Of a stretch of 64,000 bases of DNA, positions 29,201 through 36,006 are shown piece by piece. The stretch's first letter is position 1. Every line of letters starts with the position of its first letter. The stretch spans positions 118,382 through 182,381 of the forward strand of contig JAIMAU010000004.1 of assembly GCA_023511795.1 (NCBI GenBank), written 5' to 3'. Source of the DNA: Armatimonadota bacterium (GTDB taxonomy: Bacteria > Armatimonadota > UBA5829 > DTJY01). The position numbers and the translations under genes are program-made. A model generated the notes under the pieces. It ran no database searches and had not been told where the DNA came from. It was given only the letters and a program-made list of their open reading frames with translations.

Positions 29201-29691
29201 ATCCGGACGCCTTTAGCGTTGTTACAGGCGAAGAGGCATATCACTGGAACTTGAATCCCGGGTTGATTGCAATGGGGATGGTTAGAATCTCAAACTTGGA
29301 TTGCATGCCGTATACCATCACTTGCAAAGGACCAAAAAACGCCCGCATTGCTGTTACATTACCAGCGCAAATAGGTAGCTTCGGCTTTGGCGAAGATTTT
29401 CTAAGAGGCAAATTTAGCTTTGCTTCTTTGAACACAGTTCACATTGTATTGGGCGGAACCTTCCCAGACTCGATTACCATTAATAGAGTTGGGATAGAGA
29501 GGGTTAAAGATGTAGACGCAGTAGAACAAGGATGGCAGTACAACCTGGACACCAAAATAGCAATAATCAAAACAAAAACGCAGCGTGAAAACATTGTTGC
29601 TGTGGATTTGCTTTCACAAGTCCTAGGATATGATAAACAACTTATGGAAGAAATGAGACAAAAAGAACAGCAAGAAAATCAGAAACAGTAA
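26224..29691 (+). CDS. Large secreted protein with beta-sandwich N-terminus and alpha/alpha-toroid C-terminus, function unknown
   Basis: 1155 residues with a signal peptide (MKTIYPILIAILLTMPAQICAS). Residues about 25-180 look like a carbohydrate-binding beta-sandwich (DGVKFILRIDGREVFTRDL, NYDWAAWGEPQIL). Further beta-rich segments run to about 680. From about 715 the protein is helical with repeats like those of alpha/alpha-toroid enzymes (RHDGSWPFEPDE, SAANAVQLLEYAL), followed by conserved-looking aromatic patches (FGATWFDGMPWFGNCVQWCG). A short beta domain and a charged tail end it. It may be a glycan-active enzyme or a cyclase-fold relative; no catalytic residues can be assigned. It is monocistronic, with its own promoter and terminator. 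Confidence 0.7.
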   Translation: MKTIYPILIAILLTMPAQICASGAIVVYDFAKHFEDAKISNALSAGTGAKAFTSGKVRKYSIALHPTSGEATATYNITLPVIGKGERLVIIFSAGMADGFVTNDPDHPSDGVKFILRIDGREVFTRDLATTGWSYGAADLTEKAGKKVNIVFVTDAKSNSNYDWAAWGEPQILRLRANQLGKNGLSTACAGIVTAKASQEGVSLELTPISKSGSPSGKGIKIPLTPKSLTAVEFDLCSSRPSAVQVKTVGGKAEQIGIFAFEPQLQILSFGPPNALIFGDKPLEMRCVVKNAGKGLLGQSASVKAQLTIRSISASASAKTKGISKAYAVQSIGPLYPGEQKTIIWRNISVPKADIIAATVKILENGNPIADKTIERAISVRPTISIPEPKKAESKKLQDGTIVLQNPFVRMTFVKNNAGYTGWMLSIPREKGWSQVASGAPLGFVHLPDVPSSNGVALYPKNAQIEMQNGKPAVIFTTTQNLGTSPCKFRWSFTLDTLKPIINASHSMTAEKNIDIVCFFGPTVYVGDGGFGSKKSDGLFPGLEYLLTEASSGTENVSPPANLRIVPHPNKITIPFMAIRYGSVLVSLEWDPLQKWDGASNRPAAVFASPNFIDGQENHKIGLFVPSVPEWTQENKLTADKPYKLTAGNSLTLSADIIVRTNSTSIIDAVDEWISRHGIPSITPIEKKPSDVMLLCDKAFLETIWDPEAKGWKHTNTSPPSFDARIANYLLRKTMYVMDPQRKKAYSDVVQAAIEKAGRENMDLEVALLAGEVDSALKRMAERANFLMSKQRHDGSWPFEPDEKHSVLGKAGDTSSGYSAANAVQLLEYALITCDTKATEAGLKAIKYLDTQKRPEGAQTWELQLHVPDILAAAHLVRAYTMAYQITNDKKHLERAVYWAKTGLPFVYLWNAPDRPIMRYGTIPVFGATWFDGMPWFGNCVQWCGMVYAYSLARLSDFDQTLPWQEIAKGIFFCGAQQQEYATQKYPNEAGMYPDAFSVVTGEEAYHWNLNPGLIAMGMVRISNLDCMPYTITCKGPKNARIAVTLPAQIGSFGFGEDFLRGKFSFASLNTVHIVLGGTFPDSITINRVGIERVKDVDAVEQGWQYNLDTKIAIIKTKTQRENIVAVDLLSQVLGYDKQLMEEMRQKEQQENQKQ

Positions 29692-29713
29692 GGTTTTCTT
29701 CTTATAAACTAGA

Positions 29714-29745
29714 GCCTGCATGCAGAAAGCGGCATGCAGGCTTTT
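29714..29745 (+). terminator. Intrinsic terminator after the 1155-aa protein gene
   Basis: GCCTGCATGC (29714-29723) pairs with GCATGCAGGC (29732-29741) around an 8-nt loop and is followed by TTTT. It lies 22 nt past the stop codon. Confidence 0.88.
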
Positions 29746-30086
29746 CAATTTTGATATTTACTGCGGCTTATCTACTTTGGAATGCATCACTGCAAATTCT
29801 TTTATGCCCAATTTAGCTTGAACTTGCTAAATATTTACCAAAATTCTGTTCCTAAATTGCCAAACTTAAACGCAAAGAAAAACGCGTTCTCACCTGGTAA
29901 CCTTTAAAGCCCCTTTTGTGCATTTTCGGTACCAAATTTGAAAACACGTCTAAAAAGTGCAACTTTCGTTGCAAGCCGCACAGCTATTTCGGATTACGAT
30001 TAAATTACCATTAAACGACTGCCGTGTCAATTAGGTAATTTTACTAGTTTTGCTCATAATAAGAAAGCTTTCTTGCATCTACTACA
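29746..30086. other. Convergent intergenic spacer, about 340 bp
   Basis: A/T-rich spacer between two genes pointing toward each other. A small inverted repeat, TGCAAC-TTTC-GTTGCA, lies near 29960-29975. No open frame, promoter or RNA gene could be supported. Confidence 0.5.
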
Positions 30087-31364
30087 TTATAGGCGTATCT
30101 CCAAAACGTTGTCGCTCCCTTCACGGAGGTGAAAACTGACTAATTTTGATTCTCCTTTAGCATTTGTCAAAGATACAGTGTATTTCCCATAGAATCCGCG
30201 AAAGCTGAAGGAGCCATCTTTAAAAGTCTCACCTTTTGCTATGGTGTGCCATTCTTTGTTAATCAGGCGGTCGAGCACCAAATATACAGGCTTTGGGCTC
30301 ATATCCTTTCTTACCAATCCAGCAGCTAGTCCTTGCCAAGCTTTCGCGTCGGAGAAATCCCACCAGGTAATCGCCTTTACTGCCGGGTGACTAAAGCATA
30401 CGCGATAGAACTGTTCCACATACTCTGCTTGTTTTTTCTCGCCCTCAGGTGTCGTCTCATTGCCACCAGAAAGAACGGTCGTTTCCGTAAAATGAATCGG
30501 CTTCCCCAGTGTAGCATACCTATCAAGCGTTTCCAAAATCTCGGCAAGAGAAAAGGGACCACGATGCATATGAGTTTGAATACCAATCACATCAAATGGC
30601 ACTTTCTTTTCCTTCATTTCTCGCAACAAGTTATAAAACTTATCATCGCCGCCCCTTGGGCCTACCACTCCAAATTCGTTGACAATAAGAGTGGCACTAG
30701 GATTTGCTCTTCTCGCCCAATAGAAAGGCAAAGCAGTATAATCAAACATCGAGAGCCCCGCAAAGATGCGCGTATGCGTAGATTCGTTTACGACATCCCA
30801 AATATCAATCTGCCCTTTGTAGCGCGAGACAATGGCGGCCACTCGATGTTCAAGAAGTTGCCTAACCTCAGTTGGATTGCTTTCATCAAGCCAGGCTGGA
30901 ACACCTGCTTGATGAGTCCAAACGAGCGGATGTCCCTTTGTCGTGATGTTATTCTCCTTGCACCATTTGACAATGTGGTCAGTGCGTGCATAACCAGGTT
31001 TGCCTTGCTCAGGCTCAAATCCACGCCAATAAAATGGCACTGTGGCATAGTTTAGAAGGCGTTTGAAAAGCTCTTTGTATTTCTCGTTCAAATCCGCATT
31101 CGGAAGGGCATCGAGTGCATAAATATTGCAACCAAAAAGGAAATCATGGCTGACCTGTTCGGCTTTCACTGATACGCCCTCGATAGGTCTACCCTTCTTA
31201 TCAAACACCACAATTTTGGCATTTCCCTTACGGTATTTCTCTGTGTCCCGCTGGATGCGCATAACAAGTTCCCTGGACAACATAGTTGTTCCCTCGCTTT
31301 GATTGGCAAACACAGCAACTCCGATAAAAATCAAGACAAGTGCTAAAAACATTGACCGCGGCAT
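30087..31364 (-). CDS. Secreted GH10 endo-beta-1,4-xylanase-like protein
   Basis: 425 residues. After a signal peptide (MFLALVLIFIGVAVFA) comes a short beta domain (about 48-75) and a GH10 barrel. The acid/base glutamate is E194 in IDIWDVVNEST; the likely nucleophile is E294 in IHFTETTVLS, where classic xylanases have ITELD. Other GH10 blocks are present: FYWRGFEPEQG, KGHPLVWTHQAGVPAW and GIQTHMH. A C-terminal beta segment (GSFSFRGFYGKYTVSL) may bind carbohydrate or pack on the barrel. It probably hydrolyses xylan-type polysaccharide outside the inner membrane. AAAGGAG lies seven bases before the ATG. Monocistronic. Confidence 0.88.
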   Translation of the reverse strand: MPRSMFLALVLIFIGVAVFANQSEGTTMLSRELVMRIQRDTEKYRKGNAKIVVFDKKGRPIEGVSVKAEQVSHDFLFGCNIYALDALPNADLNEKYKELFKRLLNYATVPFYWRGFEPEQGKPGYARTDHIVKWCKENNITTKGHPLVWTHQAGVPAWLDESNPTEVRQLLEHRVAAIVSRYKGQIDIWDVVNESTHTRIFAGLSMFDYTALPFYWARRANPSATLIVNEFGVVGPRGGDDKFYNLLREMKEKKVPFDVIGIQTHMHRGPFSLAEILETLDRYATLGKPIHFTETTVLSGGNETTPEGEKKQAEYVEQFYRVCFSHPAVKAITWWDFSDAKAWQGLAAGLVRKDMSPKPVYLVLDRLINKEWHTIAKGETFKDGSFSFRGFYGKYTVSLTNAKGESKLVSFHLREGSDNVLEIRL

Positions 31365-31533
31365 AAGAATCTCCTTTCAAAACATAGTATTCGGATCCAA
31401 AATCATAGCGAATAAAATCAAAATAGTAGCCGTTTGGCGAAATTCCCATTAAAAATTCGGCGCTATATGCTATTTCTTCCTCTAAATCTTTACGCATACA
31501 AAATTCATTCTGGTTTGGAAATGCAAAAATTGT

Positions 31534-31562
31534 TTGACAGATGGCAAACATTGTGGTAAAAT
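31534..31562 (+). promoter_or_regulatory. Sigma70-type promoter of greA
   Basis: TTGACA (31534-31539), a 17-nt spacer and TAAAAT (31557-31562). Transcription would begin near 31569 and run through the hairpin at 31589-31627 before the GTG at 31657. Confidence 0.8.
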
Positions 31563-31588
31563 CACTTTAAAACAAAATGTTTGCGCCC

Positions 31589-31627
31589 TAAGCACTGATT
31601 GCTTCGATGCGAAACAATCAGTGCTTA
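31589..31627 (+). promoter_or_regulatory. Long hairpin in the greA leader, possible attenuator
   Basis: TAAGCACTGATTG (31589-31601) and CAATCAGTGCTTA (31615-31627) are perfectly complementary, and inside the loop TTCG pairs with CGAA around ATG. The resulting RNA stem has about 17 pairs. TTATTATATT follows, which is T-rich but not a pure T-run. It lies between the promoter and AAAAGGAGA (31642-31650) and could limit readthrough or stabilise the leader. Confidence 0.65.
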
Positions 31628-31656
31628 TTATATTAAACGTTAAAAGGAGAAAGCTC

Positions 31657-32136
31657 GTGACGGTAGAAAAAGAATTAATCCTCACCCCAGAAGGGCTCAA
31701 AAAGATAGAAGAAGAGCTCGAGCATCTTCGAACCGTACATCGGAAAGCTGTTGCCGAGCGTATAAGAGAATCAAAACAGTTTGGAGAGCTATCTGAGAAC
31801 GCCGAATACGAAGAAGCTAAGAATGAACAAGCTTTCGTTGAGGGCCGAATTCTCGAGCTAAAGCGAATTCTCCAAAATGCCCACGTTATTGAAGCTGATG
31901 AAGTTCACACCGATGAAGTTGGTATTGGATCCAAGGTTACTGTGCGCGACCTAGACAGCAATGAAGAGTGGGTGTATACTATTGTTGGGTCGGTAGAAGC
32001 AGACCCGGGTGAGGACCGCATCTCCGACGAGTCACCAGTTGGCCAAGCACTTATCGGCAAAAAGGTTGGGGACGTTGTGACCGTCGAGATACCGGCCGGC
32101 GCGGCAAGATACGAAATAGTAAAGATTACAAAGTAA
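31657..32136 (+). CDS. greA: Transcription elongation factor GreA
   Basis: A 159-residue factor that rescues backtracked RNA polymerase by stimulating transcript cleavage. The N-terminal coiled coil ([15 protein letters not shown]) carries acidic tip residues in [14 protein letters not shown]. The C-terminal FKBP-like domain includes [20 protein letters not shown] 31657 follows AAAAGGAGA and matches the family start; the frame open upstream to 31534 would include the promoter and hairpin. Confidence 0.96.
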   Translation: MTVEKELILTPEGLKKIEEELEHLRTVHRKAVAERIRESKQFGELSENAEYEEAKNEQAFVEGRILELKRILQNAHVIEADEVHTDEVGIGSKVTVRDLDSNEEWVYTIVGSVEADPGEDRISDESPVGQALIGKKVGDVVTVEIPAGAARYEIVKITK

Positions 32137-32174
32137 AAGCTCGCCGCACAGTTTCAAACCGGCTTTAAGCAAAC

Positions 32175-32221
32175 AGCGTATAGCGTTGTTGGCGAATAAA
32201 GCGCCCGGGCTATACGCTTTT
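32175..32221 (+). terminator. Terminator-like hairpin between greA and lysS
   Basis: AGCGTATAGC (32175-32184) pairs perfectly with GCTATACGCT (32209-32218), followed by a TTTT run (32218-32221). GGCG (32191-32194) and CGCC (32202-32205) can pair inside the loop. It ends 36 bases before the lysS start. It may terminate greA transcripts, attenuate lysS, or both. Confidence 0.65.
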
Positions 32222-32257
32222 GCACGTATTAGAATATTTCAAACGAGGAGCAGAGAG

Positions 32258-33742
32258 TTGGCTGAGGACCAAGAACTTAGAGAACACAGACTAAAAAAAC
32301 TCCAATCTCTCCGTGAAAAAGGTATAGATCCATTTGCAATAGAGCGATATGAGCGCACACATACTGCGCAGCAAATAATATCAGACTTCGAAAAGCTTGA
32401 GGAAAAGGAAGTATCCGTTGCAGGCAGAATTATCTCCCTTCGAATAATGGGGAAGGCAACATTCGCCCACATCCAAGATGAATCGGGAAGAATCCAGATT
32501 TACATTAGGTTGGATGCTGTAGGTCAGGAGCAGTATTCCTTGATAGAATACATCGATATAGGCGACTTTCTCGGCGTTAAAGGAAAAGTCGGGAAGACTC
32601 GAATGGGCGAAATTACAGTATTTACCGACAAAATGCAAATTTTGGCAAAGTCGCTTCGCCCAATCCCTATCGGCAAACAAAAAGGAGAAGAACAATGGTA
32701 TTCCCTTCAGGATATAGAACAAAGATATCGCCAACGGTATCTAGACCTTATCATCAACCCCGATGTTAGAGATGTAATGCTCAAGCGCACCATTATCATC
32801 AAAGCAATTCGCGATTTCCTGGGCAATGAGGGGTTTATTGAGGTAGAGACTCCCGTTCTCCAAGCAATAGCGGGCGGCGCTGCTGCAAGGCCATTTAAGA
32901 CCCACTACAATGCCCTAGACTGCGACTTCTTTCTTAGGATATCGCTGGAACTCTACTTAAAGCGCGTAATCATTGGCGGCTTTGAAAAAGTCTACGAGAT
33001 GGGACGTGTATTCCGCAACGAAGGCCTTTCCACGCGCCACAATCCTGAATTTACTCTTTTGGAGCTTTATCAGGCTTATGCGAACCTAGAAGATATCATG
33101 GATCTCGTGGAGCGAATGTTTTGTTATATATCAGAGCAGCTGTACGGTGGCTTAACTTTCACCTACCAGGGAAACACAATCAATTTGGCACGCCCATGGA
33201 GGCGGCTACCACTGCTAGAAGGAATCCGCCAATATGCGGGAATCGAGCCAGAAGAGCTAGAAAGCTTCGAATCCGCCAAACGAGCTGGAGAAAGGCTTGG
33301 ACTTCAATTAGATAAAGAGGAAAATCTTGGTGGAATAATCGAAAAAATCCACGAAAAGTTCGTGCAACCAAATCTTATTCAGCCCACATTTGTAACCGAT
33401 TATCCCATAGAAACGTCCCCATTGGCCAAGAAACGACAAGATAATCCAAGGCTTGCGCGGCGCTTTGAACCATACATAGGAACTCAAGAATGCGGAAATG
33501 CCTTTTCCGAGATAAATGACCCGCTAGACCAGCGTGAGAGATTTCTATATCAAGCAAAGATGCGAGCGGCGGGCGATGAGGAAGCTCACCCAATGGACGA
33601 GGATTTTCTGTTGGCAATGGAATATGGAATGCCGCCAACGGGTGGACTTGGTATCGGAATAGACCGCTTGACAATGCTATTCACAGATTCACCATCGATA
33701 AGAGATGTGATTCTATTTCCACAACTGAGACCACAGAAGTAG
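32258..33742 (+). CDS. lysS: Lysyl-tRNA synthetase, class II
   Basis: A 494-residue enzyme charging tRNA-Lys. The N-terminal OB-fold (VSVAGRIISLRIMGKATFAH) binds the anticodon. The catalytic domain shows motif 1 (FIEVETPVLQ), motif 2 (YEMGRVFRNEGLSTRHNPEFT) and motif 3 (GLGIGIDRLTMLF). TTG 32258 has ACGAGGAG seven bases upstream; the frame extends back to 32186 but would include the terminator-like hairpin. It lies 121 bases after greA, a neighbour seen in other bacteria. Confidence 0.95.
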   Translation: MAEDQELREHRLKKLQSLREKGIDPFAIERYERTHTAQQIISDFEKLEEKEVSVAGRIISLRIMGKATFAHIQDESGRIQIYIRLDAVGQEQYSLIEYIDIGDFLGVKGKVGKTRMGEITVFTDKMQILAKSLRPIPIGKQKGEEQWYSLQDIEQRYRQRYLDLIINPDVRDVMLKRTIIIKAIRDFLGNEGFIEVETPVLQAIAGGAAARPFKTHYNALDCDFFLRISLELYLKRVIIGGFEKVYEMGRVFRNEGLSTRHNPEFTLLELYQAYANLEDIMDLVERMFCYISEQLYGGLTFTYQGNTINLARPWRRLPLLEGIRQYAGIEPEELESFESAKRAGERLGLQLDKEENLGGIIEKIHEKFVQPNLIQPTFVTDYPIETSPLAKKRQDNPRLARRFEPYIGTQECGNAFSEINDPLDQRERFLYQAKMRAAGDEEAHPMDEDFLLAMEYGMPPTGGLGIGIDRLTMLFTDSPSIRDVILFPQLRPQK

Positions 33743-33753
33743 ACAAACCGTGC

Positions 33754-33789
33754 TATGTCAACATCCAATATCTTTTGGATGTTGACATA
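33754..33789 (+). terminator. 15-bp hairpin after lysS
   Basis: TATGTCAACATCCAA (33754-33768) is perfectly complementary to TTGGATGTTGACATA (33775-33789) with a 6-nt loop, 11 nt after the stop. There is no T-run, so it may mark a processed or factor-dependent 3' end. Confidence 0.5.
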
Positions 33790-33984
33790 ATAGTTACCCC
33801 TCATGACAAATTTTGAAATTAGCAATCTTTCAATGCCAACTTGTTCCCCGATTAAAAAGAACGCCAATTAGACGCTTCTCCTCAATTAATAACAACTCAG
33901 TTAAAAGGAATATTTCCTCAGTTTGGCTAACATTTCTGCGTGTCATAAGTTTATAAATTCTCAAGCCAACAGGAGTAAGAAACA

Positions 33985-35997
33985 ATGAAGCGAACCTTAT
34001 TAATCTGCATTTTTGCTTTGGTAGCTTGCAATTTGGCTTATACAGGCCAGACCCTAACCTACTTAGATCTCGTTAGCAGACTAACTGACCTTGAACACCT
34101 TGCAACCTTACCTCCACCTGGCGAGAAGTGCGCCCAATGGTCGAGCTATGACCGTGCAAGTTATTACGATGAAAAAACCGGTAAATACGTTGGTTGGGAC
34201 GCAAATGGCGATGGTAATGGCGTTATCCGCGTTGAGGACGACCACTTTGTTGTAGCAGAAATTGAAGGCCCTGGGTGCATCTGGCGCATATGGTCAGCCC
34301 TTGCAGGTCAAGGTCATGTGAAGATATACCTCGATGGAGCCACCGACCCAACAGTAGACCTACCATTTATCGGCTTCTTTGACCTAAAAAATGAGCCTTT
34401 TGTTTACCCAGCGCTTGTACACCAGGTTGCAAAGGGATTTAATTGCTATGTACCAATTCCTTTCCAAAAGTCCTGCAAAATCACAATGGAAAAAGACTGG
34501 GGCGCGTATTACCATTTCACATACTCAACTTTCCCTAAAGATACCCAGATACCGACATTTAGTCGCAACCTCTCACTTGAAGAGAAAGAAGCACTCGCCG
34601 AAGCAGATAGATTTCTACGCAAGCGTCTTGGAACTGATCCAGCCGGACACAGGGAGGGCGAAGAAACAGTTATTAAAAGAATCAGCATACCACCCGGACA
34701 AAAGGAAACCGTCTTAAAACTCATGGGGGCGCGAGCAATCACAGGAATATGGATGAAGGTAAGCCTATCCAATCCCGACGACCCAGACCGCACATTACGC
34801 AATACAATCCTGCAAATCAAGTGGGACGGCGAAAAAAGCCCTAGCGTATGGGCACCAATAGGCGACTTTTTTGGTACAGGGCCTGGGATGAATAAATACA
34901 AATCCCTGCCTCTGGGCGTGACTGATGATGGGATGTACTGCTATTGGTACATGCCGTTCTCGAAAAGCGCCGAGATAGAAATTATCAATGAAGGCAGGAA
35001 ACCATTCTCAGGCGAATTCACAATCACTCATTCTCCGATTACAAAACCTATTCAAGAACTCGCACGATTCCACGCAAAGTGGCACCGAGACGCCTTTCTA
35101 CCAAAGGACCCCGAACGGTGGATTGACTGGCCAATGCTAGTAACCCAAGGCAAGGGACGCTACTGCGGAGTAGCATTGGAAGTTTGGAATCCGCGCGGAG
35201 GCTGGTGGGGCGAAGGTGACGAAAAATTTTTTGTTGACGGCGAGAAGTTCCCATCAACCATTGGCACAGGTTCAGAGGATTACTTTGGCTATGCCTGGTG
35301 CACGCCTGAATTATTTCAAAACGCTTATCACAATCAAACAAAGGTATTCCAAAACATTGGTCATGTAGCTGTAAATCGGTGGCATATCGCAGACAGCGTG
35401 CCATTCCAGACATCGTTTGAAGGATGTATTGAAAAGTATTTTTTAAACGACCGGCCAACACTATACGCATCAACGGTATATTGGTATCTTGCGCCAGGCG
35501 GAGTTGACCCATACAAGCCAGTGCCGCCAAAAGAGAGGATTTTTTACATTACCGCTGAGCCCCCGCGGGTGCCAGGAGCCATCGAAGGCGAAAATATGAA
35601 AATACTTAGCAAAACAGGAGGCAACCCACAGATACAGCAACTTGGAGAAAGATGGAGTGGCGAAGCCCACCTCTGGTGGATAAACGCAAAGCCTGGGGAC
35701 AAGCTAGACTTAGAGTTGCCCATAAAAGGAACCGGCAAGTACGAGCTGGTTGCAGCATTGACCAAAGCTATTGACTACGGTATTGTGCAATTCTACCTTG
35801 ATGGGCAAAAAATTGGCAACCCGATTGACCTATATAACAACGGTGTTGTGCCAACTGGCGAGATTTCCTTAGGAACATTCAATCTGTCAAAAGGCTCGCA
35901 CAAATTAACAGTAGAGATCATTGGTGCAAATGAAAAAGCAATCAAGTCATTTATGTTTGGCCTAGATTACATAAAACTAAAGAAAGCAAAGAGGTAA
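33985..35997 (+). CDS. GH172 (DUF2961) family glycoside hydrolase-like lipoprotein
   Basis: 670 residues. The N-terminus MKRTLLICIFALVACN has a possible lipobox (LVAC, Cys15), suggesting membrane anchoring, although an ordinary signal peptide is possible. Residues about 50-420 match DUF2961/GH172, with GPGCIWRIWSA, FFGTGPGMNKYKSLPLG and FPSTIGTGSEDYFGYAW. A C-terminal domain (about 530-670) looks like a carbohydrate-binding beta-sandwich (GKYELVAALTKAIDYGIVQF). Characterised GH172 members act on fructofuranosides or arabinofuranosides; the substrate here is not known. It is the first of three closely spaced genes (9 bases to the next). Confidence 0.82.
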   Translation: MKRTLLICIFALVACNLAYTGQTLTYLDLVSRLTDLEHLATLPPPGEKCAQWSSYDRASYYDEKTGKYVGWDANGDGNGVIRVEDDHFVVAEIEGPGCIWRIWSALAGQGHVKIYLDGATDPTVDLPFIGFFDLKNEPFVYPALVHQVAKGFNCYVPIPFQKSCKITMEKDWGAYYHFTYSTFPKDTQIPTFSRNLSLEEKEALAEADRFLRKRLGTDPAGHREGEETVIKRISIPPGQKETVLKLMGARAITGIWMKVSLSNPDDPDRTLRNTILQIKWDGEKSPSVWAPIGDFFGTGPGMNKYKSLPLGVTDDGMYCYWYMPFSKSAEIEIINEGRKPFSGEFTITHSPITKPIQELARFHAKWHRDAFLPKDPERWIDWPMLVTQGKGRYCGVALEVWNPRGGWWGEGDEKFFVDGEKFPSTIGTGSEDYFGYAWCTPELFQNAYHNQTKVFQNIGHVAVNRWHIADSVPFQTSFEGCIEKYFLNDRPTLYASTVYWYLAPGGVDPYKPVPPKERIFYITAEPPRVPGAIEGENMKILSKTGGNPQIQQLGERWSGEAHLWWINAKPGDKLDLELPIKGTGKYELVAALTKAIDYGIVQFYLDGQKIGNPIDLYNNGVVPTGEISLGTFNLSKGSHKLTVEIIGANEKAIKSFMFGLDYIKLKKAKR

Positions 35998-36006
35998 CAC
36001 AAAATC

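Noticed and set aside
29746..30086. tRNA or other RNA gene in the convergent spacer
   Set aside because: No TPsiC-like GGTTCGA motif or cloverleaf arms were seen.
32137..32257. T-box leader for lysS
   Set aside because: No AGGGTGG-type T-box sequence or specifier stem could be found; only a simple terminator-like hairpin is present.
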